Part shown: positions 21,090-34,499 of the stretch, piece by piece
How positions within the stretch are numbered: position 1 is the first letter of the stretch
How the letters are laid out: each line of letters opens with the position of its first letter
Origin: Geosiphon pyriformis
Lineage: Eukaryota > Glomeromycota > Glomeromycetes > Archaeosporales > Geosiphonaceae
Reading direction: 5' to 3'
Length of the DNA stretch: 64,000 nucleotides
Assembly (NCBI GenBank): GCA_016748015.1
Contig: JAAOMT010000664.1
Span: forward strand, 1,550,756 to 1,614,755
Program-made: the position numbers and the translations under genes
Notes under the pieces: model-generated
The model's input: only the letters and a program-made list of their open reading frames with translations
Told to the model about the DNA's origin: nothing
Databases searched by the model: none

Positions 21090-22975
21090 ATAAAACTAAT
21101 AGGCTTTTCTACTGATGATTTTAGTTTAAATTTAAAGATCTATTTAAGCACCAAGAAAAAACATGTAAAAAATGTCTATTTTTATAATATATTTTACAAA
21201 AAGCTAAAGAAGTCTAATGTAAGTTTTGGTATAATTGACTTATTTGCTGATTTTTTAAGACTTGAAAATATTGATAGATTTGATAAAAAGTCTGTAGTGT
21301 TCTAAAAAAACAAAATTGACAATAAAACTAAAAGAATCAATAGTCTATTAAATATAAAAAAATAAAGAATATAGTTGCCAAAGAAACTAGCTATGTAAAT
21401 TTAAATACTTTAATAATTAATGAAAATATAGACAATATAAAACTATAAAAAACTTATACTTAAATATATATATTGGATCAGTTATCAAAAACTTTATTAA
21501 TTATAAATTTAAGTAATAACAATAATATTTTGATATTTTTGTTATCTAAGTTTGATAATTTCAGACAGCTTTTATTAATTAAATTATGTGTTTTAGAAAA
21601 ACAAAGTTTTAATTCAGCAAAATTTTTCACATTGAATATTGAGCTTTCTGTTATATCTGAAAAAACTTTTGGTGATAAATTATTAAATATAAAAAATTTT
21701 TTTATTATGTTAATAGTTTTGGGAGATATTGACTCTTTCAAAATTTTTAGATATTATTAGATCATCTTTTATTTCTAAATTTAATTTAAATAAGATTAAA
21801 AAAATAACTATTGGTAAGAAAATTTTGATTAATAAAAATGTAAAAAAAATAAACAGCCATACAAATTAAGAAGTAATTATCAAGAAGATTCTTGTTAATT
21901 TTCTAAAATTAATTGTGAGATCAATTTTTTCTAAATTTGATAAGATTGTATCAATTAAGATATAACTTATTAGTCTTTGACAAAAGATCCTGGTTGAATT
22001 TGAATTTGTTGATATTGTTGAATTAATTGTAGCTAAATAGTTAGTTCTTATGAAAAAAAAACTTTGTTTATGTAGTTAAGACTATTAATAATAAACAAAT
22101 ATGAATATTTAAAGATCAATATTAGATTTTGTTATATACTTTACTAGTTGGCACTATTGTCCATAATTTTTCTGATTTGTTAGAATTATATAGCAAAAAA
22201 ATCTGTTTTATTGGTTATAATCCAAATTTATATGTACATAACAAATATGCTATAGTTAGTTTTGCTAATAAGACATTAAAAAAATTGTTATTAATTCTAC
22301 TCTAGTTTTTAAGAGTGTAAATTTACATTGGGCTGGTTTTTTTTTGGCTTATTATACTTAGTACAAACAATTTGGTTATGTTTTTGATATGTGTTTAATA
22401 AGTAAAAATTTAGATAATTACAATAAACAGATGGTTAATTTTCAGAATTAAATTTGTTTAACAAATATATATAAAAAAAAACAAATGCTAATTGTTCATT
22501 TAGTTTTATTTAGTGAAAAAACTTGGGCTTAAATTGTTGATGGCCTTTCTTTTTGTGTAATGCTTCTAGTTTCTCCAAGTGTCAGTTTATTTTTAAATAT
22601 TAAACTTTTTCTATTGGTGTTTATAAAAGTAAATAATAAGTTTGCTATTCTTAAATACAATTTCATTAATTTTATAAAGCAAATTAGTAAGCTGGTTAAG
22701 AAGTTGGATGCACTTAAACCAATAGTTTTCCAGTTTAATCTTAGATGTTAGCTATTGGTGACTTTTTTATTACAGAATTAAGAAGTGAATATAATAATAA
22801 TTAAAAGTTCAAATATGGTCACTAGTAGTAAGATTGCTATAGGAACAATATCTATAAATTTGTTAATAGTTTCAAAATTAGAAAATAGTATAAAGAGTTT
22901 TTTAAACACAGTTCTAGATTTTTTGGCCAAGATAAACAATTTTAGTCTGAGTTTGAGATTTCAGTCATCTTAATA
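21090..22975 (+). pseudogene. LINE ORF1 (decayed)
   Basis: Nucleic-acid-binding ORF1 with N-terminal STDDFSLNLKIYLSTKKKHV. A middle region corresponds to an RRM-like fold, then at about 22320-22400 comes LHWAGFFLAYYTQYKQFG, the remnant of a CCHC knuckle whose Cys codons are partly lost to Tyr. It continues with VSLFLNIKLFLLVF and LVKKLDALKPIVFQF (22560-22748). The C-terminal helix with VSKLENSIKSFLNTVLDFLAKI (22860-22970) resembles the ORF1 end at 63771-64000. Numerous stops. Confidence 0.65.
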
Positions 22976-22989
22976 ACCAGTTTTATTTG

Positions 22990-25422
22990 GAAAGTTGCTA
23001 TGTACAATATTAAAGATATAAATAACTTTACTAAATAAAATAATGTTGTTTATTAACTTAAAAATATAAACAATTTAATTTTTATTGTTACTGAAACAAA
23101 GTTAAAAGATAAGGTTTGTCTATAAATTATTAACAAATTTGATGGTATTTGGATATTCACTTCTGGTTTGGAACTTTGGTTATTTGGATTTTAATATTGT
23201 GATTATTATAAATATTGTTCTAATAAAACATATATGCAAAATTTTTGAGATTGTTAATCAGTTTTTATTTGTCAAGCTGCTTTTTAAAAATAAGCTATCT
23301 GTGTTAATTTTGGTACTTTATGCTAGTGCTGTTCTAACAATATGCTTGACTTAAGTTAAAGAAATTAATTTATTAATTGCAAAAGCTATAAATAAATTTT
23401 TTTTTGTAATTTTAAGTGGTAATTTCAATAAAGATAATTCTCATAAATATGCTAACTTTAAGAAATACCTGAATTTAAAGCTGGTTAATTCTTTGGTGAA
23501 AAGCTTAATTGCAAAGGTTTCAATATAAAAGAATTTTAGAAATGTTAAAAAAACTATTAATTATGTATTTGTTTTTTTGAATCTAATTAATATGGTTATA
23601 GAGTGTAAAATTCTGGATGTTGATAAGCACTTTAACATTAATTATTAAACTGTTTCTGTGTTTATAGATTTGGGTGGCTTGCTGAATGCACAGTTGATTG
23701 TTTTTCATAAACAAGTAAATAAAAATCATTGAAAATTTGATTTTAAGAGTGTTAATAATACCAGATAAAACAGTTTTAAAGATGCTACTGAAACCAATAT
23801 CACAATATTTTTTGATAAGTTTATTGTGACTAAAAAATTCTCAGATCTAAATACAATTTAAAATGTTATTCATAAGATGTTTAAAAAAAAATAATTTAAG
23901 AATTTTGATAATATTTTTATTAAAATATTTTCCAGATTTTATAAGTTAAAAATTTTGGTGTTAAAAATTATTAAGTCTTTATGCATAGAACTTAGTAATA
24001 AGTTTGCTTTTTTAATATGATGCTGAATGTCTTTAAACAGTAATAAAACTTCAAGTTTTCAGATTTTGTTGGACTCTGGTATTAATTTAGACAGTATAAA
24101 ATCTGTTTTATCTGGTATAAAAAAATTCTATCATACTTTTAAACTTGCTGAATCAATAAAAAAAAAGGAATCAAGGATTAAATTTGCTATTAATAAGCAT
24201 ATAAAAAGCTTTGCTGTTAATAAGAGTTATATAATCAGAAATATATTAGAGTGTTTATTTCGAAAAATAATCTTAGATTACTTGGTTATTAATAATAAAT
24301 TGGTTTTAAATCCTAGTAAAATTAAATCTAAAGTTGATATAATAATAAAAGACTGAACAAAAAAAAAGCAGTGTTGAACAATATTTTTGATTTGTAATAT
24401 TATTAATATTTGCTATTGATTTATGTAAAAAATGATGTTTTTTCTGGTATTATAAAGACTATTGCTTTTAAGAATATGTTATAAATAGTCAAAAACTTGT
24501 CTAATAAAAAGACTGCTAACTTGTTTGGCATTATTAATGAGCTTTGGAAACACAATGGCTCTTTAGTTTTTATGATGCTTTTAAGTCTTTTAAACTTTTA
24601 TTTGGAATGTGAATCTGTACTTTAATCTTAAAAAAAGACTTAGGTGTTAATAATTTTTAAATTTTATAAATAAAAGAGTATTTTGATTAATACTAAGCCA
24701 ATTGCTTTAATTAAAACTGTTCAAAAGATTTTTTCCAAATACTTTTTAATAGGATTTTATCAACTTATAGAAAATTCAATGTTCTTTGTAATGATAATTT
24801 TTTTGTATTAAAGAGCATTACTACTTTGTCTTCTGTCTTTGTAGTAGATTCAATAATAAAGAATATATTAAAAAAAATCGTAAACTTTGGTTGGTCTTGC
24901 AAAATATGCAAAAAACCTATGATTTAATTGATTGGCTGTATTTAAAGAATAGTTTGATTTAGATAAAAATGTGTAAATAATTTATTTGGTTTTTTGGTAG
25001 TATTTACAATAATAAAATTAATTAGGTTATAACAAACTATAAACTTATAAATAAATATTAGGTGCATAATAATTTGAACCAAAATGAAGTTTTTTTATTT
25101 TTGCTCTGAAAAATATTTTATGATCTTCTTTTGTGTGAAATCAAAAAACATAAGAGTTTGTATAATTATTATATTAATTTTAAATTTGTTGCTAAAACTA
25201 GCAAAATTGAGAACCAAGCTGGATTAATTTCTTACTTGACAGCTGGTGCTTTTGTTGATTACACAATTTAGATAAAAAATAGTCAGACTGCTACTCAATG
25301 TATTTTAGATATTGCTAGTGAGTTTTTTAATATTAATAACATTTCAATTAACAATAAAAAAACAATGGCTATTTTTATTAATTAAAGAATCAGTAATGCT
25401 TTTTTGTTAATAAGTAGTATAC
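22990..25422 (+). pseudogene. LINE ORF2: APE-type endonuclease and RT (5' part)
   Basis: Endonuclease blocks are recognisable: VTETKL (23085-23105, the ETK motif), KLLFKNKLSVLILVLYAS (23139-23354 frame), SGNFNKD where GDFN is expected (about 23412-23430), TINYVF where IDY is expected (about 23560), and NINY where D-DH is expected (about 23640). All three key positions changed by C-to-T/G-to-A. The RT part shows LQNMQKTYDLIDWL (motif A, Asp kept, about 24900) and AGAFVDYTI where the Asp-Asp pair of motif C is now Asp-Tyr (about 25249-25262). The frame ends at the E4 insertion. Confidence 0.8.
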
Positions 25423-26419
25423 TGTTATCTAAGTAAAAAAACCAACTCAAAGTTATGTAGAAAACATGACCAAAACATAACAAAATAAAATAACACAGAA
25501 TAATGTAAAAGAATACAGAATAATGTGTAATAACCTAGAATAACATAATACAAAACTTAATAATATGTTATAGCACAAAATAACTAGTTAAAACATAGAA
25601 TAACTAGTAATAATGTAGAAAAATAAAACAATAACAGAAATAGTAAAGCAATAGCTAGCAAAAATAAAACAATTAAAAAAGCAATTCTGTAAAATTAAAA
25701 AAAATGTATAAAAATGAGTAGTTATAAAAGTTAGATAGACAAGAATCAATTTTTTTTTTCCTTATAATTATTACATTTTATGAAAATAAAAAACTTAATT
25801 GAAAACTCAAAATTATCAATACATAGTTATCAATTATTTCATGTTTCAATCAAACTAATTATTGTTTTATACTTTTGTTCCAAAACAGATGCTCTTAGCA
25901 TAAATGTCTTAAATTTTTAATGATCTGGACCAATCACTTTTGATTATAATAATTAATGATACTAATTTATTTATTTTTTTATTTTTTTTATTTTTATTTA
26001 TTTTTATTTATTTTTATTTATTTTATTCTCTTTTGTAAAGTGACAATATAAGAAAATCAACTGTTTGGAAATAGACTTTGTAATAGTCTGGTAAAAAAAA
26101 AAGCTTTTTTTAGGTTTAGATATTAATATTATCTTGTCAGCTTACCAGAAGGAAAAAAAATACTACCAGATTCTAATGACTATGCTTGACTAGCTCAGAA
26201 AAAAAAGCTTATATTGACAAGTTACAACTCTATAAAACTATAACTCTGTGTCTTATAACCAAAGAACTCTATGAGTAAATTCACCTCTAGTAAAAGACCT
26301 TCAAAGACTGATAAATCAAACACAACAAACAGATTTATAAAAAATCTTCAAAGCTCCTTTTAATCTAAAGTCAGAGCACCAAACATTATTATCTTATTCT
26401 GCCAAGTTTACCCATAATA
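25423..26419 (+). repeat. E4 5' LTR (997 bp)
   Basis: Begins TGTTATCTAAG and ends CCCATAATA, just before the primer-binding site. Aligns along its length with 35268-36241. It contains a T/A-rich repeat of ATTTTTATTT units at about 25972-26026 and the segment CAGAGCACCAAA at 26372-26383, which is complementary to the primer-binding site. Confidence 0.88.
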
Positions 26420-26436
26420 TTTGGTGCTTTCTGTAA
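26372..26436 (+). promoter_or_regulatory. E4 primer-binding site and its complement in the LTR
   Basis: The primer-binding site TTTGGTGCTTTCTG (26420-26433) follows the LTR. Its first nine bases are perfectly complementary to AGCACCAAA at 26375-26383, about 36 nt upstream within the LTR. The transcript could fold so that its own 5' region primes cDNA synthesis, as in Tf1-type elements. A tRNA ending AGCACCA is the alternative primer. Confidence 0.55.
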
Positions 26437-26489
26437 GGTTATAAAATCCATAGAAACAAAGCACTCCAGAAATTCACAAAAGTAGTGAC

Positions 26490-28560
26490 CATTAAGACAG
26501 TAAGAAAAGATCATTTATCATATGAAAAAGTTTTATTTCGACACTTTAGGGAAGACTTAAGAATACTATCAAAAACTATTATCACAAAAAATAACTTTTG
26601 TTATTACTTATACACTAAAATTAACTGTTTATTAGGCTGAGCAATGAACACAAGAAAACTTGAAAAACAAATTCATCAAAAGTTATTAACATACTCAACA
26701 GAAACTATTACTTGAGCCATAACTGAGATTCTTTATATAATTGATAAAGAAATCAAAGAATACATGATACAATAGTATTTTTAAGTAAAAAAAAGACAAA
26801 TAGCAAAGCCTGATTTTATAAAATTTGAGTCCGAATCTAATAATACAACAGTTGCACAAGAGCAAATCTGACCTACAGTCAACAAAAAATCAAGATTTTT
26901 CTTATCAACTATTCCTTTATATCATTAAAATCCAGAAAGTAGAATCCTATTCAACCAACTCATAGAAACACAAATAAAAACTCTAAAAACTTCTAGAACT
27001 TTGTATCCCTGAGACCACAATAATAATTTTTGGACAAAATCTCTAAAAAAATATGAATTATTATTTAGAAATCTTACTTCAACTGTTAGCCAACCTGGTA
27101 AAAGCATATTCTTTTAAACATTACCAATAGCACAGTTTCTAATAGAGTTAGCAACCATTTCTACAAAAAAAACAGCTATTTTGCCACCCATTGGCCCTAA
27201 CAACAAAGGAAAACAATCAACATTAGCATTCAGAAAACAATACAGTATACTGCCATCAAAATTTTTATTATTAACAAATAAACTATCTTCTATTACTTAG
27301 ATAATGGCTTACCAAGATATCGCCAAACTAAAAAAAAATTTTAATGAAGAAAATAATATATATACTTGGATAGTAGAAGCTGAGAAAGCAATTATTGCCA
27401 ACAATTGGAATGATATCAAAACTATTTAAGCACTGTCTTTTTTTTAACAGGAACTGCAGACTTTTGATACCAAAGTTTTGAAAAAAAACCAACTGACTTT
27501 GTTGCTTTTAAACTTGCTTTTTTACAGTATTTCTGTGATCCCAATATGCTCATTCAGCTACAAAATCAATTCAGCATAAGAAAACAAAAAGATCACAAAG
27601 CAGTAACTACTTATCTTGAATAGTTTAATTAAGTTCTTTAACAAATACTGGCAATTGAGAGAGATTACTATACTACAGTACAAGTTCTTAATTAATTTGT
27701 TAAGAGATTAAGGAGCAGCATCTTATGATCCATAAGATTCTGTTATCTAACAAACCTACAAAATGCAGTCACTTTTGCTTGTGATTTCAAGTCAGCAAAG
27801 CAAAAAGCTAATTATACTTAAGCTATTAACTTGGCCATCAATAGAATCTCAGATATTGATGCAAAGATTATCCAATTAAGTAAAAAATTAACTCAGAAAA
27901 TTAAGAAATTTTTAATCAAAACTGCAGGAACCTATTAGCCATCTCAATAAAAAGACAATAACAACAACAGATACCAACAACAACAGAATCATTAACAACA
28001 ACAATAACTGTAAAAATCAGATCTTTGTAATTGTTACTACTATTAAAAACTCAAACATATTGTTTAGAACTGCCAAAAAAAGTTGGCAGATTAGAACAAG
28101 AGAAATTAACATCTACAACAACAGAGATATCTTCAAGTTCTAAGATTACAATATTCTGTACCTCAATATCAGCCACCACAGTACATACAACAAATCCCTT
28201 AAAATTACTATTAGCCATTCACAAAAGTGCTAATAACACCTCAATACTAAGTGCTTACTTACAATCAATTCAGATCTCAAGCAATTAACTATAATCAAAA
28301 ATGAAAAAATGCCAGCAGCAATTAAATGCAAACTAGCAGCAAATCATTCCAACCAATACAGTGCAATAATCTACTATTATAATTAACACAAACTGGATAT
28401 CCTAATTAAGCATTGCATTTTAGTTTAATGAAAACTCCTAATTTTTGTAACACTACATCTTTAAAAGGAAAAAATATAGTTGAAATAATTAATCTTTCTA
28501 CTTTGAATCAATATTAGATTATTAAGACAATCTCACCAGCCATAATTACTGAAGATCATA
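26490..28560 (+). pseudogene. E4 Gag (decayed)
   Basis: The capsid-type domain begins around 27303 (MAYQDIAKLKKNFNEENNIY, then WIVEAEKAIIANNW). A repeat-rich Gln/Asn region follows, then a CCHC-like remnant at about 28030-28080 (CYYC, four codons, His, four codons, Cys, with two stops inside). It aligns in order with Gag of E1/E2 but identity is low. Stops are numerous. Confidence 0.65.
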
Positions 28561-28589
28561 CTCTCACTACTATATTTTTGTTTGACATT

Positions 28590-28990
28590 AACAACTTAAA
28601 TAATCTTAATCTTTTTAGTGGAGCTGCCATTAACCAAGACAAACTAATCATGGCAATATACACTAATGCTAAAGTAGAAAAAATAAACATTAAATTGATA
28701 TTCAATAATAGATCTGCAAGTAGTATAATCATGAAACAACTGATGAATTAATTAAGTTATCAAGTAGATCATGCAGCTACTGCTTGAATTATTACTACAG
28801 ATAAAAATACAAAGACTTCAATAGAAGAAATCGACAATTTTTTGTTTGAAATCAGCAAAATTCAAAGTGTTTGTCATAGAAACTACACAATATTAAGCTC
28901 TTATAAGAAATAATTGGCTAATAAAAGCTTACATTATGCTCAACTAAAATACCCAGAAACTCCAAATCATTTTTAATAGACACTATATTA
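28590..28990 (+). pseudogene. E4 protease (active site lost)
   Basis: FDINNLNNLNLFSGAA and IMAIYTNAKVEKINIKL match the lead-in to the E1/E2 protease. The active site reads FNNRSAS where DSG is expected, so Asp and Gly are both changed by G-to-A, the same two substitutions as in E1. Downstream, EEIDNF-like and AYIMLN-like remnants continue the fold. Confidence 0.7.
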
Positions 28991-29280
28991 GAATATCTAC
29001 TATCTGTAAATACTTCTGAATGACAATTCCAAAGCAATTTTTAATCAAGTTTGAAGAACCTATTTTCCAGCCAACTTTGAAAACTTACCAAGTTTTTTGG
29101 ACTAATGATTACAGAACAAAGCTACTACTACTGTCTATTTAAGAAAAAAAAAGTAAAAGAAGGACTGAAAAAGAATCTCAAGTATCACTATCAATATATC
29201 TGGCACCAAACCAAAAAAATCAAGCCTATTAACCTTCGAAATTAATCTGCATTGATTGTAGAAAAAAGTTATTATTAATA

Positions 29281-30083
29281 AGTGCTATTACAGATGATTA
29301 TTTGGGGTTTCAAAGTAAATAACAAATCCATAACTTGGTGCTCAGTTGATATAATGATGGGTTGGTTTCTGAAGATTTTGGTAATCTGAAGGTTTTGGTT
29401 GAGTACTTTGTATAATAGACAGAAATTTACTATAGTTGATTTTGGTTGATCTCTCAAGTTATTTTTCTAATTTCTGTTTTCAATGTAGTGGCCAGTTTAT
29501 TCTGACAGTTATGCCCTTCTGGTAAGCTATCCATTAATCTATAAATCTTATACTCTTATATCTGGGTCTTTTACCAAGCTATCCATAATGTTGATAACTC
29601 AGCACTTTTACTCTTTAATCAATTAGTCAATAACAAGAAATAACAAAGCAAAAATAAAATAAAATAAAATAAAATAAAATAAAAGAAAAGATAAAAAAAT
29701 AAGCCAAGGCAATAAGTATTAATATTCCATCAATAGCCGTGATCAAAAGCTATTGTTCTAGTGTGTTTAAGTATCAATTACTATCAACATAAAGTGTTAA
29801 TAGTGGAGTGGATTTGAAATAGTGAATAATTATTTATTGAGAGTTTGTAATGTGGAAGGTTGCTTAGATTAAATCTAAATTAAAAGATCTGTTTTTTTTT
29901 TTCTAATGCTACCACTATATATACATAATTAATATTCTATAAAATTGCTCACATTTCTGAGCAATGTGCTATGCTTTCTGACATTGCTCCATATTGTTGA
30001 GCAATATGTTTATGTGCTAACTACTACTCTCTTATTGGTCCACTATTTTCTATATCTGTTTTCTTTTTTATAAGTAATAGTGT
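29281..30083. mobile_element. Solo LTR inside the E4 Cys-rich region
   Basis: About 793 bp (29286-30078) beginning TATTAC and ending GTAAT, matching the TGTTAC/GTAACA ends of the gypsy LTRs here. Candidate target-site duplication AGTGC (29281-29285) and AGTGT (30079-30083). It splits the Cys-rich region: the left side reads ICIDCRKKLLLISA and the right side resumes with the block corresponding to EEYKNHTCYYC. It contains an (AAAAT)n run at 29651-29684 and short inverted GAGCAATGT/ACATTGCTC-like segments near 29960-30010. The internal sequence differs from the E1-E4 LTRs, so it belongs to another family. Confidence 0.72.
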
Positions 30084-31700
30084 CTATATTAAAGATAATA
30101 AAATATAACCAACAGCAACCAAGTATTACTGCTGACTTTGTGTATTAGAATAATATGAATGATCTAAATAACAAAGCAAATAGAACAACATATCATATCT
30201 TGTATATGGCAAAATTTTATTAGATAAAAAATTGTGAAATAATGTTTTAGGCAAAGGAAGAACATGTGATAAATCTTGTCAGTACATCATTCTAATAAAT
30301 AACTGGACCAGAAAAGACACCCTGTTCACCACAGTATATAGTTAAGCAATAAATTGACTAAACTCATACCTTTATGATAAAAAGAAAATTTGAACAATAG
30401 CAATAACCAAGTGGAAAGAAGCCACTATTGAAGAAATATGTATCATAAAAAATGCTCTATTAACAATTAAAGAAATAGACAACATATTTATGGATAATTT
30501 TAAAGCATTTTAAGACCAGTACCAAGAACTGGCCCCAATTCAAGAAAAACAGAAACAAAAATTAGCAGATCTCAATATAAAACTGTGTAATTACTGCTTA
30601 ATTTCTTGTTATTTTTAATATTGTAACAAGTATAATCTCTTATTTAATCTACTTTCAAGAACACTATATTCTATCTTCAAACTATTAGAACCAAAAGAAG
30701 AATATAAGTTTGATGCTAAAGACATATTGTTTCAAAAGCCAAGTAATACTACTGAAATTAAATAGTATCTTATCTACCTTAACTTTTCCAAGAAATTAGA
30801 GTTGAAATAATATAGTAATAACAATAAAGAAATCTGTTCTGAAAAAACACACAAAAATGATGCTAAATTTGACTTAAGATACCTTGAACAATCTCTTATA
30901 GCTATAGTTTTATACTTTCTTGTAAAAATAGATCTTAAAATAGATCTTAAAATTTTTGTCTGTACTATAGTACAGATTGTCTTATAATTAAGTCTTGCAA
31001 AAAAGGGAATCAACATAAAAAAAAAATAATTAATGCTAAATATACAGAAAACATTATCATTATATTACAAAACAATTCTAATAAACCTTATACAATTAAA
31101 TTACAAAAAAAGATTGCTTAAGCTATTTTCTTACTCCTTGTAAAAATACCACAATTAACCTCAGTTACATTGTGCAAAAAGTTAGATTTTATTGCTAGAA
31201 GTATTAATAGGTTTAAATCAAGTAGAAAAAAAAATGTACCAATTAATTTTATAGAAAAAAAAAGTAACAAAGTAGAATTTATCTACACTAACACAGTTAT
31301 TTCTATTCTCCCATATTGACAGCATATTTTCAAAGTGAATTAAAAGATTTAGAACCAAGCTTTATTATTTAAAGCTGACTTGGAAATCTGTTGCCTAACT
31401 GATGTTGCTAACCTATATATCCTTGTTAAGACTCACAAACATTTCAAAATCTTTATTTGAAGATATTATCAAAATTCTTGAAAGAATTTTTGTTGGCTCT
31501 GTTTCTTCTGAAATTCAGAATTCTAAAAAATCACAGCCTATTTTGGACTTTGCACAATTGTTTTTATTTTGTAATATTACTTTACAAATATAGAATCTGC
31601 CAAAAAAAAGTTATTTGTTTATACTGGAAAAAATCAATAAATTAAATTTGAAAAACTTAAGCACTTTGCAGCAAATGCAACTTAAAATTTTGTTAAATTA
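30084..31700 (+). pseudogene. E4 Cys-rich region (3' part) and dUTPase
   Basis: After the solo LTR come TKYYCQLC-like, then GRTCDKSCQYIILI (about 30255-30300) and LNIKLCNYCLISC (about 30570-30610), equivalents of CDQTCQY and LCEECIMSC in E1/E2. The dUTPase follows: THKNDAKFDLRYL (motif 1, about 30850-30890), TIVQIVL with SLAKKGINIKK (motif 2, about 30965-31015) and weak traces of motifs 3 to 5 before 31320. The presence of both units in this distant element shows the arrangement is old. Confidence 0.68.
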
Positions 31701-32960
31701 ATACACTAATATTTTTGCCTGCAAAAATAAATTCAGATATACAGATATCATAAAACATCAGATTGATATGGAAAATGTCTGTTTTATTAAACAACAGACC
31801 TATTAAGTAACTTTAGTAAGCAATAACCTGATTAAACAGAAAGTACAATAAATGCTAAATAATAAGTTAATCAAAAAATTGTTAAGTTTTTGGTCTTTTT
31901 CAGTCATATTAGTCATCAAGAAAAATAGAAAAATATGGTTCTGCATAGACTATCAAAAGTTAAATAGTATTATTTAAGAGGATAGCTATCCTATTCTTTT
32001 AATTCAAAAAATTCTGGATAATCTAGAAAAAAAGAAATAGTTTTTATTATTAGACTTAGCCAGTAGATATTAACAAATGGAAATAGATTCCAAAAACAAA
32101 GAAAAAATAGTCTTTATCATATGAGATAGAAACTTTAAGTTTAACATAATATCCTTTGGACTGTGCAATACTCCTACCACTTTTCAATGTCTTATAGATA
32201 TTGTGTACAAGAAAATTTTTTGAAAATCAGTCATAGTATATCTAAATAACACCAATGTATTTTCTGAAACATTTGATAACTACTTGCTTTATCTTTAACA
32301 AGTCTTTGACTACCTTCAGAATACTGAACTAAAACTCAATCCTGATAAATATTTCTTTAGAAAGACCAAACTTAAATTTTTGGAACATATAATAAACAAA
32401 AATAGAGTAAAACCCGACCCAAATAAAGTTCAAAAAGTTAAAAATTTCCCAGCCTTAATTAATTTGTGAGAATTATAAGGATTTTTAGAACTGGCAGGAT
32501 ATTACTGCTAGTTTGTCAAAGATTTCTTTGATATCACCAAACCTTTTTACCACTTACTATCAAAACATGTTTTATATTTATAAAGAAAAAAACAGCAAGA
32601 AGCATTCAATTATCTCAAATAATATCTAATAATGACACTTATTTTGATCTATTCAGACTTTAATAAACATTTTATTATTGTGACAAATGTCTCAAAAAAT
32701 GTGCTAGAAATTGTTTTGTCACAAATTGGACCAGACAACAGAGAATATCCAATTGTCTATGTCAGTTGCAACATCAGCACAGTAGAAAAAATATATAGTA
32801 CAACAGATTTAGAATATCTTATTATCTATTGGGCAATACAAAATTGGAGACATTATCTTTGTCAACCATTTAACTTATACACTAATCATAAAGAACTTAT
32901 TTAGTTATTTAGTAAACCACAACTAAAAGAAAAATATATATAATAGAGTATTTATTTGCA
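31700..32960 (+). pseudogene. E4 RT and RNase H (catalytic motif mutated)
   Basis: RT blocks in order: IIKHQIDMENV, MLNNKLIKKLLSFW, KKNRKIWFCIDYQKLNSI, FLLLDLASRYQQMEI (with one stop), NIISFGLCNTPTTFQCL, then VIVYLNNTNVFS. The catalytic YLDD now reads YLNN (32239-32250) through two G-to-A changes. KLKFLEHIINKNRVKPDPNK and LELAGYYC follow. RNase H (32632-32904) has IVTNVSKNV where the Asp is now Asn, TTDLEYLIIYWAIQNW and LYTNHKELI, again with Asp to Asn. Confidence 0.85.
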
Positions 32961-33259
32961 ACAATTCTTATACAAAGTTTATTATAAAGAAGGATTTAAG
33001 AACACTAATACTAACAGTTTGTTGAGAATGATGCAAATCTAATCTTAAATTTATAGATACAATCACTTATCAGCAATTACCCCAATATTTATTAATTTTT
33101 CAATTCAAAGAGCTATTATTTCAACAAAAACAAAGTGGTATATGGAAACAAGCTCATAATTACTTTATTCAGAACAATTAACTATACTATTGAGAACACC
33201 AAAACTACATTACCTCACAATAAGTTATAAAATACAATGAAAAAGAAACTGTTTTGCAT

Positions 33260-34320
33260 AGTATGTATTCTGACTCAACTGCAAAACATTTTAATAAAGA
33301 CATTATTCTAGAGAAAACCACAAATCTATACTATTGGCCTATAATGTATAAAAATATTTTTGAATATGTTTTTAATTATAATTCATGTCAATAAAGAAGA
33401 GAAGCCAAAACAATGGAACCACTTTAACCTATTTTAGTTGGAAATTTATTTGATAGAATAGAAATTAATTTGGTTGGTCTTTTCTCAATTATATCTAAGA
33501 GAAATTGTTATATAGTTATAGCTGTAAACTATCTTACCAAATGGCCAGAAGCTAGAGCAATTCAAGTAGTTAATGCTAAAACAGTAGTCAAGTTTGTACA
33601 CCAAAATCTAATTTGCCATTATAAATGTCCAAAAAAATTGTTATCTGACTAAGAAACACATTTCATCAATAGTATATTAACTGAACTAAGCCAATAGTTT
33701 GGAATAAAATAACTCTTATCGTTACTATATTACTTATAAACAAATAAACTGATAGAACAATTTAACTGAATACTGTGTGAAGTATTAGCTAAAATAAGTT
33801 ATAAAAATGCACAAAAATAAGACTTATTTATATCTTCTGTATTATTTGCATATCAAACATTAAAGCAAAATACTACCTAGTTCACACTATTTGAACTAGT
33901 TTATGGAAGAAAAGCTATCTTACTTATTAAATGAAAAATATCTTTTTTTCCAACAGAAACAATTACTAAGGAGAATTTTGAAACCACCTTATACTCAAGA
34001 ATATACCAGCTTATAAAAACATTGGAAAACAATCATAGAATAGCAGCTAATAATATTAGCAAAGTACAAGAACAACAAAAAAAAGACATAATAATTGCTT
34101 ATCTGACCAACCAATCAAATTCAAGATTGGAGACCAAATACTATTACATTATACAAAGGTTAAAAAACAATGGGGTGGAAAGTTTAATCCAAAGTAGAAT
34201 GGTTCATTTTACATATATGAAGTTTTAAGCAATAGAGCTTACAAATTAAGATTGAAAAACAGAATTTTAAAAAAAGTAGCACATAAAAATTAGTTAAAAA
34301 TTTATTATACAAAACAAGAG
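33260..34320 (+). pseudogene. E4 integrase
   Basis: Integrase core with IEINLVGLFSII (first Asp changed to Asn), YLTKWPEARAIQVVNAKTVV, CPKKLLSD (second Asp kept, about 33645-33652) and, after a stop, QLLYKQIN-LIEQFN, which corresponds to the Glu motif NGLVERFN. The C-terminal module follows with FKIGDQILLHYTKV-like and YMKF sequence near 34200-34230. Confidence 0.75.
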
Positions 34321-34499
34321 ATATTATTATCTATATATTAACTAGGAATACAAATTCCATTAATCAATCTAAATAATATACCATAAAATCTAGAACCAAT
34401 TATCATTATTGAAACATAATTGATATATAACTATTTAATTAGAAAATTTAAGTATATATAACAGCCAAAACAACAAAAAAAATGACAGAACTTTCAACA

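Noticed and set aside
25972-26026. T/A repeat run considered as a CRISPR-like or satellite array
   Set aside because: Units are 5-10 bp simple sequence within an LTR and are matched at the other LTR of E4.
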